Positions 1-6,254 of a stretch of 8,238 nt of DNA are shown piece by piece. The notes beneath the pieces are model-generated. The model was not told the origin of the DNA, did not search any database, and saw only the letters and a list, made by a program, of their open reading frames with translations. The translations under genes were made by a program, and so were the position numbers. How positions within the stretch are numbered: position 1 is the first letter of the stretch; every line of letters begins with the position of its first letter. The stretch comes from an uncultured Porphyromonas sp. (GTDB lineage Bacteria; Bacteroidota; Bacteroidia; Bacteroidales; Porphyromonadaceae), in assembly GCA_945867245.1 (NCBI GenBank), contig CAMBHQ010000032.1, forward strand, positions 1 through 8,238, in the 5' to 3' direction.

Positions 1-746
1 CGCCTATGATGATTTACCCAGCTATCCACTATACGATGGGTGGTATATGGGTAGACTACGAGCTACAGACCAGTATCCCAGGTCTCTTCGCTATTGGTGA
101 GGCTAACTTCTCTGACCACGGTGCCAACCGTCTAGGTGCTTCGGCGCTTATGCAGGGTCTAGCAGACGGCTACTTCGTACTGCCTTACACGATACAGAAC
201 TACCTATCGGATCAGATTCAGGTGCCACGCTTCTCTACCGACCTCCCCGAGTTTGAGGAGGCTGAGCGTGCTATCAAGGAGCGCATCCAGCGCCTAATGA
301 GCATCCAGGGTAAGCAGAGCGTAGACAGCCTACACAAGAAGCTCGGGCTTATCATGTGGGACTTCGTAGGTATGGGACGCGACGAAGCAGGCCTCAAGCG
401 TGCTATCGAAGCTATCAAGGAGATTAAGAAGGAGTTCTGGAGCGATGTCTTCATCCCTGGTAAGGCTGACGACCTCAACGTAGAGCTCGAGAAGGCCCTA
501 CGCCTAGCCGACTTCATCGAGATCGGTAACCTTATGGCTCGCGACGCTCTAGACCGTCAGGAGAGCTGCGGTGGACACTTCCGCCTCGAGCACCAGACCG
601 AGGAAGGCGAGGCCCTACGCCACGACGACCAGTATGCCTACGTGTCTTGCTGGGAGTACCAGGGCGAGGATGCCGACCCGGTAATGCACAAGGAAGACCT
701 TACGTACGAGTTCGTTGTACGTCAGCAGCGTAACTATAAGAACTAA
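1..746 (+). CDS. frdA: Fumarate reductase / succinate dehydrogenase flavoprotein subunit, C-terminal part (5' end outside window)
   Basis: This subunit carries covalent FAD and interconverts fumarate and succinate on the cytoplasmic side of the membrane, in complex with FrdB and a cytochrome b anchor. The reading frame is open to the left edge (the codon at 3-5 is Pro), so the ATG at 6 is internal and about 400 N-terminal residues are missing, including the FAD-attachment His. Counting from that Met, HYTMGG lies at residues 8-13 and GANRLGA at 39-45. The His of the first motif and the Arg of the second match the substrate-binding His and Arg known in the family. The GE at 31-32 belongs to the FAD-binding fold. 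Residues about 85-180 form the helical domain, followed by ESCGGHFR and a C-terminal YEFV region. The form fits the Bacteroidota/Wolinella-type (type B) enzyme, in which the gene order is cytochrome b, A, B. In an anaerobe the physiological direction is probably fumarate reduction; the sequence alone does not settle this. Confidence 0.95.
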   Translation, partial: PMMIYPAIHYTMGGIWVDYELQTSIPGLFAIGEANFSDHGANRLGASALMQGLADGYFVLPYTIQNYLSDQIQVPRFSTDLPEFEEAERAIKERIQRLMSIQGKQSVDSLHKKLGLIMWDFVGMGRDEAGLKRAIEAIKEIKKEFWSDVFIPGKADDLNVELEKALRLADFIEIGNLMARDALDRQESCGGHFRLEHQTEEGEALRHDDQYAYVSCWEYQGEDADPVMHKEDLTYEFVVRQQRNYKN

Positions 747-768
747 CCCCTAATAAGGCACTAAAACA

Positions 769-1545
769 ATGAGCAATAATATCAAGGTTGAAGATAAGGA
801 TATCAACATCAAGGTAAAGGTTTGGCGCCAGAGAGACGCGAAGTCTAAGGGGGCGTTCGAGACCTACGAACTCGCCAAGATCTCGCAGGGTAGCTCGTTC
901 CTAGAGATGCTAGACATCCTCAACGAGAAGCTCGTGCGCGAGGGTAAGGAGCCAGTAGTATTCGACCACGACTGCCGCGAAGGTATCTGTGGTATGTGCT
1001 CGCTCTATATCAATGGGCATCCACACGGACCCGACGAAGGCGTTACTACCTGTCAGCTACACATGCGTCGCTTCAACGACGGGGACACTATCACCGTAGA
1101 GCCATGGCGCTCGGCTGGGTTCCCTATCATCCGCGACCTCATGGTGGACCGCTCGGCCTACGATAAGATCATCCAGGCTGGTGGTTTCGTATCGGTGAAT
1201 ACCGGTGGCGTACCCGATGCTAACGCTATCCCCATTCCTAAGGTAGATGCCGATATGGCAATGGATGCCGCTGCCTGCATAGGCTGTGGTGCCTGCGCTG
1301 CAGCATGTAAGAATGGTTCGGCTATGCTCTTCGTATCAGCCAAGGTGAGCCAGCTAGACCTTCTCCCACAGGGACGCGTAGAGGCAGCACGCCGTGCTAA
1401 GGCTATGGTAGCCAAGATGGACGAGCTAGGCTTCGGTAACTGTACCAACACACGTGCTTGTGAGGTAGAGTGCCCCAAGAATATCTCGGTGAGCAACATC
1501 GCGCGCCTAAACCGCGAGTTCATCGCAGCTAAGCTCAAAGACTAA
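769..1545 (+). CDS. frdB: Fumarate reductase / succinate dehydrogenase iron-sulfur subunit
   Basis: This 258-residue protein passes electrons between the FrdA flavin and the quinone site of the membrane anchor. All three cluster sites are visible. The [2Fe-2S] ferredoxin-like domain has Cys69, Cys74, Cys77 and Cys95. The [4Fe-4S] motif [11 protein letters not shown] has Cys170, 173, 176 and 180. The [3Fe-4S] site has Cys225, Cys231 and Cys235, ending in CPKNIS. The length is usual for the family and no key cysteine is missing. The start ATG is 22 bases after the frdA stop, in an A-rich spacer without a good Shine-Dalgarno site, which is normal in Bacteroidota. It is the last gene of the operon, with a strong hairpin about 20 bases downstream. 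Whether it is called sdhB or frdB is a matter of physiology; frdB is chosen because the likely host is anaerobic. Confidence 0.96.
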   Translation: MSNNIKVEDKDINIKVKVWRQRDAKSKGAFETYELAKISQGSSFLEMLDILNEKLVREGKEPVVFDHDCREGICGMCSLYINGHPHGPDEGVTTCQLHMRRFNDGDTITVEPWRSAGFPIIRDLMVDRSAYDKIIQAGGFVSVNTGGVPDANAIPIPKVDADMAMDAAACIGCGACAAACKNGSAMLFVSAKVSQLDLLPQGRVEAARRAKAMVAKMDELGFGNCTNTRACEVECPKNISVSNIARLNREFIAAKLKD

Positions 1546-1566
1546 GCGCTTATCCTATTCAATACG

Positions 1567-1606
1567 AGCAAGGGCTTGCATCCGAGTGATGTAAGCCCTT
1601 GCTTTT
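1567..1606 (+). terminator. Intrinsic terminator of the frd operon
   Basis: Bases 1567-1581 pair with 1589-1603 to give a 15-bp stem with one G-T pair (1578/1592) and a 7-base loop at 1582-1588. The 3' arm runs directly into TTTT at 1603-1606. It begins 21 bases after the frdB stop and separates the frd operon from the phosphoesterase gene. Confidence 0.85.
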
Positions 1607-1675
1607 GTCGTGTCCTCGGGATGCCGCAAGCCCTGAGGGCTGAACAATATCGAGCGCTGTCTGCTTATAGGGGAT

Positions 1676-2758
1676 ATGAATATTTCGTTTATCCTCCCAT
1701 TGGTAGCGATGCTGCTCGGGCTAGCATACTCCACCTGGCGTGTGGCCAGTATTTTCCCGATAGCTCCACTAGGGCGCTGGCTCATTGCTGGGGCGTGGCT
1801 AGCTTGCTTTATCCTCTTAATCGTGAGCCTAGTCTTCCGTGACAGCACGCCCTTATGGATGGCACGCCTTAGCTATCCGCTCGTTACCTCATGGATTATC
1901 TACCTGCTCTATGTGGTGATGCTCTTTGCTGTGCTAGACCTGCTACGTTTAGTGCCACCGCTGCGCCCCTACCTAGAGCCTAGCTGGACGCTAGCGTCGC
2001 TCGTGTGGATTGTGCTCGTGTCCCTCTTCACTTACGCAAGTATTAAGTACCGCCATAAGGAGCGCGTCCCCCTCGACCTACGCCTGTCGAGACCTCTGGA
2101 TAAGCCCCTCAAGATTGTTGCCCTCAGCGATATGCACTTGGGCTATACCATCGGGAGAGGCGAACTCATGGAGTGGGTACAACTCATCAATAAGGAGCGC
2201 CCCGACCTAGTGCTCATAGCTGGCGATATGGTCGATGGCGATACCCGTCCTGTAGTGGCTGATAATATGGCTGAGGTGCTCAACCAAATAGAAGCCCCCA
2301 TCTACGCCTGTCTAGGCAATCACGAGTACATAGGTGGCGAGGCCGATGCCCGTGCCTTCCTCGGGGCGACCAAGGTGCAGCTACTGCGCGATAGCGTAGC
2401 CCTGTATGATAATCGTGTCTATATCGTCGGCAGAGACGACCGCAGTAACCCTTACCGCAAGACGACCGCAGAGCTGCTGGCAGGGCTAGACCCCACACGC
2501 CCTGTTATCCTACTGGACCATCAGCCCTATCATCTAGAGGAGAGCGAGGCGGCAGGCGTAGACCTACAGCTCTCTGGGCACACGCACCGAGGGCAGGTCT
2601 GGCCTATTAGTCTTATTGTCGACCGTATGTACGAGCTGTCGCACGGCTACAAGCAACGAGGTAAGACGCATTACTATGTGAGTAGTGGCATCGGCATCTG
2701 GGGCGGTAAGTACCGCATAGGGACGCAGAGCGAATATGCCGTGATAACGATACGCTAA
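1676..2758 (+). CDS. Membrane-anchored metallophosphoesterase (YkuE-like calcineurin family)
   Basis: This is a 360-residue protein with an N-terminal membrane region and a C-terminal calcineurin-type phosphoesterase domain. Hydrophobic segments lie at about residues 3-26, 35-54, 69-93 and 103-121. The catalytic domain follows from about 144, with the family's two-metal site motifs in order: SDMH (Asp152, His154), GDMVD (Asp184), GNHE (Asn215, His216), His282 in DHQP, and GHTH (301-304). The set is complete, so the enzyme should be an active metal-dependent phosphohydrolase; its substrate cannot be read from the sequence. Homologues of this architecture are often annotated YkuE-like, and some relatives act on lipid-linked phosphates such as UDP-diacylglucosamine, but I see nothing that proves this here. 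It sits alone between two terminators, so it is probably transcribed by itself. The ATG at 1676 is the only start that retains the first hydrophobic helix. No clear promoter is visible in the 69 bases before it. Confidence 0.9.
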   Translation: MNISFILPLVAMLLGLAYSTWRVASIFPIAPLGRWLIAGAWLACFILLIVSLVFRDSTPLWMARLSYPLVTSWIIYLLYVVMLFAVLDLLRLVPPLRPYLEPSWTLASLVWIVLVSLFTYASIKYRHKERVPLDLRLSRPLDKPLKIVALSDMHLGYTIGRGELMEWVQLINKERPDLVLIAGDMVDGDTRPVVADNMAEVLNQIEAPIYACLGNHEYIGGEADARAFLGATKVQLLRDSVALYDNRVYIVGRDDRSNPYRKTTAELLAGLDPTRPVILLDHQPYHLEESEAAGVDLQLSGHTHRGQVWPISLIVDRMYELSHGYKQRGKTHYYVSSGIGIWGGKYRIGTQSEYAVITIR

Positions 2759-2832
2759 TTAGGCATTAGACGAGCCCCCTCCCTAGAGGCCTAGTATAGA
2801 CGGTCTACTAGTTATACATTTTACCATAAATA

Positions 2833-2873
2833 AGTCCCCCACAGCCCTAGGAAGTATCAGGCTGTGGGGGACT
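2833..2873. terminator. Hairpin between convergent genes, probable bidirectional terminator
   Basis: Bases 2833-2846 pair perfectly with 2860-2873, a 14-bp GC-rich stem (CCCCCACAGCC and its complement at the core) with a 13-base loop. It lies between the stop of the phosphoesterase (2758, plus) and the stop of the deacetylase (2889, minus). The minus-strand 3' flank is T-rich (ACTTATTTA), giving a fair termination tail; the plus-strand flank has only a short T-run near 2878. Termination of the minus-strand operon is therefore the better supported role. Confidence 0.75.
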
Positions 2874-2888
2874 AAGCTTTGTGTGGGT

Positions 2889-3671
2889 CTAGATTACGTT
2901 CTCCTCGAGGTACTGACTCGTTGTCCCGAAGCGATGTCCTTGGCTACGTAGATATTTGATGAGCGAAGACAGTCTTTGGCATAACGCCTGGCCGCTGTTG
3001 CGCGTAATCAGATAGGGGAGTTTAAGCCCTGTAGCCCGAAGGTCAGCAAATTCCCAGGGATGGTAATAGACGTTGAGGTACTGATCGTGTCGAGCCGTAT
3101 AATCCATTAGTCTAAGATACAACCATAGAGGGAGGTGATGCATAGACAGCCAGAAAAGAGGTAGCCGTAGCTTGGGGACGACACTCGCTGGCAGTGTAAG
3201 CAGTCCATTACTCTCTCGGTAGGGGAGCCTAGGTTTATCTAGATGGTTGTAGCGCCCTGGTAGGAAGGTCGGATGCAATGAAGAGTCGTATATATAACCT
3301 GCCTGCATAAGGGCCTCGTGGTCAATTGCCTGCATACGAGCCATACGATAGCCTCGCACTGGTAGCCCCATTAGCTCTTCTAATCGTATGCGGGAGCGCA
3401 GGTAGTCTGCTCTGCTGTGTTGGGAATGGTTATAACCATGCGAAGCTATTTCGTGCCGGCCCTCCGACAAGCGTGTACGTGTTTGGGGGCTAATGTGCTC
3501 GATAAAGCTGGCAGTAGCATAGAACGTAGCAGGGACCTCCATCTCGTCTAGGATGTCTAGGATGCGGCATAGACCAGTCTCTGAGATCTTGATCTGTTGC
3601 TCAAAGCTAATAGCCTCTCCATACTCTAGAGGGAGGTCAAACTCTTCGATATCAAAGCTTAATAGAACCAT
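2889..3671 (-). CDS. Polysaccharide deacetylase family protein (NodB homology, cytoplasmic, HPWE type)
   Basis: This 260-residue carbohydrate-esterase-4-like protein is predicted to remove N-acetyl (or N-formyl) groups from a sugar. Visible NodB motifs are SFDIEE at 5-10 (Asp7 as likely catalytic base, Glu9/Glu10 where classical members have the second Asp), ATFYAT at 48-53, HEIASHGYNH at 73-82 with His78 and His82 as metal ligands, GYR at 107-109, and YYHPWEF at 202-208. The D-x-E-E and HPWE signatures resemble the exopolysaccharide-associated deacetylases found next to exosortase loci more than the peptidoglycan deacetylases. The first motif begins five residues from the start, so there is no signal peptide or anchor and the enzyme should act in the cytoplasm. 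Residues 165-190 are rich in Leu, Trp and Pro and could touch the membrane. The ATG at 3671 overlaps the end of the GT2 gene by 13 bases, suggesting translational coupling. The sugar substrate is unknown; an undecaprenyl-phosphate-linked N-acetylhexosamine is a possibility. Confidence 0.88.
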   Translation of the reverse strand: MVLLSFDIEEFDLPLEYGEAISFEQQIKISETGLCRILDILDEMEVPATFYATASFIEHISPQTRTRLSEGRHEIASHGYNHSQHSRADYLRSRIRLEELMGLPVRGYRMARMQAIDHEALMQAGYIYDSSLHPTFLPGRYNHLDKPRLPYRESNGLLTLPASVVPKLRLPLFWLSMHHLPLWLYLRLMDYTARHDQYLNVYYHPWEFADLRATGLKLPYLITRNSGQALCQRLSSLIKYLRSQGHRFGTTSQYLEENVI

Positions 3672-4375
3672 CGCTTTAGGAAAAGTCTAGGGATATAACG
3701 AAGTTCCTGACAGAGGGTACTCCAGCTCATTGAGTTCATCACTATCTCAGGACGGACATGACAGGAGGTCTGGCGTAGATCTATCTGCGCTCGTGTCGCT
3801 AGGACGATAAACTCGGTGTCGAAGAGGAAGCGGTCTATACTCGTCTGTAGAAACACTGCACGTCCGCGCTGGTCAAAAGCCTTGATGCCGCCCTGAGTGT
3901 CCTTGCTGGGGAGTCCTAATAGGAGATAATTAATAAGGTGAGAACCGAGAGAGAAGAAACGACGCCGGAGGTTGAGATGCTGTCGGTACTCCGATACTTT
4001 TCGTACAGGTAGGACGACTGACGCCCCATCTTTTAGCGAGTCAAGAGCTGAGAGATAGCTCTCAGTCGTGAAGGGGAAATCCCAGTCTGTGTAGAGGATA
4101 TAGTCAGCACTGCTGGCAGCTACGGCTTGGCGTAGAGCATAGCCCTTACCCCTGTTGTCTGGGTAGTGTATGTGGGTGAAACGTCCCTGCATCCCCTCTG
4201 CAAAAGCAGCGAGGACCTCTGGCTCATGTCCACAGGGCGAGCCATCGCTAACGACTATAAGACGTACCACCCACTCGGGGCGGGCCGTTTGCAGCTCATG
4301 TAAGCGCCTAAGTGCATACTTATGCCATCCTATGCAAGGCTTGTAGGCTGGGAGTATCAGGTCTAGTAGGGGCAT
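3659..4375 (-). CDS. Family 2 glycosyltransferase, ALG5/DPM1-like polyprenyl-phosphate sugar synthase type
   Basis: This is a GT-A fold glycosyltransferase of 238 residues from the preferred start. With that Met as residue 1, the first beta strand LDLILPAYKP is at 4-13, VVSDGSP is at 41-47, NRGKGYALRQAV at 74-85, the metal-binding DxD (DWD) at 97-99, KDTQGGIKAF at 158-167, and FDTEF at 186-190. The NRGKG, DTQ-G-K-F and FD-E motifs are those of enzymes that move a sugar from a nucleotide donor to dolichyl or undecaprenyl phosphate (ALG5, DPM1, ArnC/GtrB group). Unlike ArnC and GtrB, it lacks a C-terminal pair of membrane helices and is predicted soluble or peripheral. An ATG at 4444 is also in frame and would add 23 residues, but GT2 proteins usually begin right at the first beta strand, so the ATG at 4375 is preferred. 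Either start lies inside the upstream GT87 gene. The sugar cannot be predicted. Confidence 0.87.
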   Translation of the reverse strand: MPLLDLILPAYKPCIGWHKYALRRLHELQTARPEWVVRLIVVSDGSPCGHEPEVLAAFAEGMQGRFTHIHYPDNRGKGYALRQAVAASSADYILYTDWDFPFTTESYLSALDSLKDGASVVLPVRKVSEYRQHLNLRRRFFSLGSHLINYLLLGLPSKDTQGGIKAFDQRGRAVFLQTSIDRFLFDTEFIVLATRAQIDLRQTSCHVRPEIVMNSMSWSTLCQELRYIPRLFLKRWFY

Positions 4376-5510
4376 AATCTGAGAATAAGAGTTCGAAGCT
4401 AAGGCGTAGCCAAATGAGAGCAGGGAATAGGGCTTTGAGAGCATAGGGGATCACCCATTGCTCACGTAGCGTGTGGGGGAATATGTCCGTAGGGGAGAGA
4501 GAGCTCAGGATAAAGGCTCCGATGAGCAAGCCCAGATCAAGATGCGTGCGCTCTTGACGAAGCATATACCATATAGCTATACCGGGGAAGGCTATTACAT
4601 ACGAGCTCGACTCACTACCCGTACTAAAAAGTACTACAAATAGGAGTGTGGAGGATAGTATACCGAGTCGGAACCCAAGGTGGCGATACTGCCCTAAGCG
4701 GAGGTAGGCGAGTCCGTAGAGTAAGAGTCCTAGAGTTATGGGGATGAGGTCGCTATAGGCTGCTGAGCCACTCCACTTACGGATGATGCCTAGGAGCGAT
4801 ATGTTCTGCATCGCAGCGAAGTGATTGATCCCATTTTTACTAGCCAGTGTCGTGAACCACTCAAGGTACTGCCCTGAGACGTAGTTGGCGTCCGCACAGA
4901 TGTACGGCAGTGCTAGCAGCAAGCCCGTCCACATAGCCAGAGTCCAGATGAAGCGCCACTTGTGCTGTGCGAATGGGAAGAAAGCCAAGCCTACGATACC
5001 ATAGAGCTTGGTCGTCAGACCTATGGCTATGCAGAGTGTAGCCCAATGCTCCCGACCGCGCTCGTTGAAAGCGAAGGCCAAGATCAGGAGTGCAGCGATG
5101 CCTACATTCCACTGCTGCATCATCAGTCCTGTGACCATCTCATTGAGCGTAAAAGCTCCGACAAGAGCTCGTCGCTCTAGGCTCAGGGGGAGGCTAGCGA
5201 TAGCCCATAGGAGTAGCGTGGCCAGCAACATCTGCCACACCAGATAGCTCACTGCCTCAGGTAGTATGGCTATGGGGGCTATGAGAGCTGCGAATGTAGG
5301 CCCATAGAGATAGAGATCGTTGTACTCTCGGGGGTATGCCTGATAAAGAGATAGCCCGCTCTCTAGATGCCCCCAACTACTGCGGAAGATGGTGTAGTTA
5401 TTGTGCCGATGGACTTTGATTTTGGCAAGTGAGGCTAAAAAAGCCACCACCACCCAGATATAGGGTAGGAGGTGGCGGTACTTATTGAAGAATTGACGAA
5501 GCTTGATCAT
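4320..5510 (-). CDS. Multi-spanning membrane glycosyltransferase, GT87 / DUF2029 family
   Basis: This 396-residue polytopic membrane protein has about nine to eleven hydrophobic helices, for example at 13-30, 68-83, 86-107, 135-147, 157-180, 187-203, 255-270, 281-296, 303-317 and 325-338. The first loop carries charged residues (ESG, residues 50-52, then YLYGP at 67-71), and KLYGIVGLAFFP lies near 168-179. This arrangement is that of DUF2029/GT87, a GT-C family that transfers a sugar from a polyprenyl-phosphate donor onto a glycan on the outer face of the membrane (PimE of mycobacteria is a characterised member). The N-terminus is short and basic. The start at 5510 is 10 bases after the lolA stop. 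The last 18 codons overlap the start of the GT2 gene in another frame, and the protein has a hydrophilic C-terminal tail beyond residue 377. Family assignment is by pattern only and the acceptor is unknown. The adjoining GT2 enzyme is a natural supplier of its lipid-linked donor. Confidence 0.82.
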   Translation of the reverse strand: MIKLRQFFNKYRHLLPYIWVVVAFLASLAKIKVHRHNNYTIFRSSWGHLESGLSLYQAYPREYNDLYLYGPTFAALIAPIAILPEAVSYLVWQMLLATLLLWAIASLPLSLERRALVGAFTLNEMVTGLMMQQWNVGIAALLILAFAFNERGREHWATLCIAIGLTTKLYGIVGLAFFPFAQHKWRFIWTLAMWTGLLLALPYICADANYVSGQYLEWFTTLASKNGINHFAAMQNISLLGIIRKWSGSAAYSDLIPITLGLLLYGLAYLRLGQYRHLGFRLGILSSTLLFVVLFSTGSESSSYVIAFPGIAIWYMLRQERTHLDLGLLIGAFILSSLSPTDIFPHTLREQWVIPYALKALFPALIWLRLSFELLFSDYAPTRPDTPSLQALHRMA

Positions 5511-5520
5511 TGCGCTGGTT

Positions 5521-6159
5521 CTATCGTAGATCTACGACTTCGCTCTTGGGGAAGTCCTTGCTCGTTAGGGAGAAGAAGGACTTGGCGAAGGGCTTAGAGG
5601 CATTGCGGAAGCTCCCTAGGGCTATCTGCACACGACTGTTGTCTTTGCTCAGTACGACGATACTCGTAGGGAGGCCTGTCGTGTGGTTGTAGGCGATGGT
5701 AACGAGCTTGATATTACTCTTGCCCTGAGGGGTATAGGCGAACGTCTGCACCGTGCCTGCTGCGCCGAGGTCGCGTACGCTGAAGCCCTTGCCTCGAGCG
5801 CGGAGGAAGTGGAAGGGATTGACCTGTAGTAGCTCCTCGTTGGTAGGCGTGCTGATGGTGAGCGTCTCCTCGAGGTCGTCGTGGTGCGTGAGGGTCTTGC
5901 CAGAGAAGACGGCGATGATGTCTCCGTACTCTAGACGAAAGTTCTCGCCCTGTAGGAATATCTTACCTTGGTATCGTCCCTGCTCTTTGCCCTTGGCATC
6001 GAGTAGCGTGGAGACGAAGGTCGCCTCGCTATCGCCTTTGCTGTAGATCTGCTGTTCGGCGCGTGCCATCACCTCCTGCGGACTGCGCTTGGTCTGTGCA
6101 CTAGCGAGTCCTAGACTTGCTAGTAGGGCAATGCCCATTAGTATCTTCTTCATATTCAT
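5521..6159 (-). CDS. lolA: LolA-like outer-membrane lipoprotein carrier protein
   Basis: This is a 212-residue predicted periplasmic chaperone that would carry lipoproteins from the inner-membrane LolCDE exporter to the outer membrane. A clear signal peptide is present: MNMKK, a hydrophobic core at 6-18, then ASA followed by Gln22, a signal peptidase I site and not a lipobox. The mature part shows the half-barrel pattern of the family: GKIFLQGENFRLEY at 65-78, SGKTLTHHDDLEETLTIS at 86-103, NPFHFL at 114-119, and the C-terminal FPKSEVVDLR. Length is usual. M1 (6159) and M3 (6153) are both possible starts; M1 is used here. It follows ftsK by 95 bases, an arrangement I associate with Bacteroidota, and is followed after 10 bases by the GT87 gene. 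Bacteroidota generally lack a recognisable LolB, so how LolA hands over its cargo in this phylum is unsettled. No clear terminator or Bacteroidota-type promoter was found in the 95-base gap. Confidence 0.88.
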   Translation of the reverse strand: MNMKKILMGIALLASLGLASAQTKRSPQEVMARAEQQIYSKGDSEATFVSTLLDAKGKEQGRYQGKIFLQGENFRLEYGDIIAVFSGKTLTHHDDLEETLTISTPTNEELLQVNPFHFLRARGKGFSVRDLGAAGTVQTFAYTPQGKSNIKLVTIAYNHTTGLPTSIVVLSKDNSRVQIALGSFRNASKPFAKSFFSLTSKDFPKSEVVDLR

Positions 6160-6254
6160 TCGTCGTTTGTCATCGGGCTTAGGTTATCGCCCTGCTATAG
6201 TAACGTATTCGCTATGCTTTTTATGTTGGACGCTAGGAGACTGTTGCCTGCGGA

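Noticed and set aside
1158..1538. 126-codon minus-strand frame opposite frdB
   Set aside because: It is antisense to the two cysteine-cluster regions of a clear frdB and arises from codon bias; its translation is Ala/Ser/Arg-rich without recognisable motifs.
1555..1848. Open frames on both strands between frdB and the phosphoesterase (1555-1848 minus, 1576-1842 plus)
   Set aside because: Both run through the frd terminator hairpin and into the membrane region of the phosphoesterase; their translations lack domain-like composition and are explained as shadows.
2889..3671. Peptidoglycan deacetylase (PgdA-type)
   Set aside because: There is no signal peptide or anchor and the HPWE and D-x-E-E signatures differ from PgdA, so a cell-wall substrate outside the membrane is unlikely.
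4376..4444. ATG at 4444 as the GT2 start
   Set aside because: It would add 23 residues with no GT2 similarity before the first beta strand and enlarge the overlap with the GT87 gene to 125 bases. The Met encoded at 4375 directly precedes the conserved strand. Not excluded, only less likely.
4320..5510. ArnT/PMT-type (GT39/GT83) transferase or O-antigen ligase
   Set aside because: The protein is short (396 residues), lacks the long C-terminal periplasmic domain of ArnT, and its loop and KLYG motif pattern fits GT87/DUF2029 better.
6160..6254. Promoter or terminator between ftsK and lolA
   Set aside because: I found no TAnnTTTG-type -7 element and only a weak GGGC/GCCC pairing on the minus strand, too short to call either feature.
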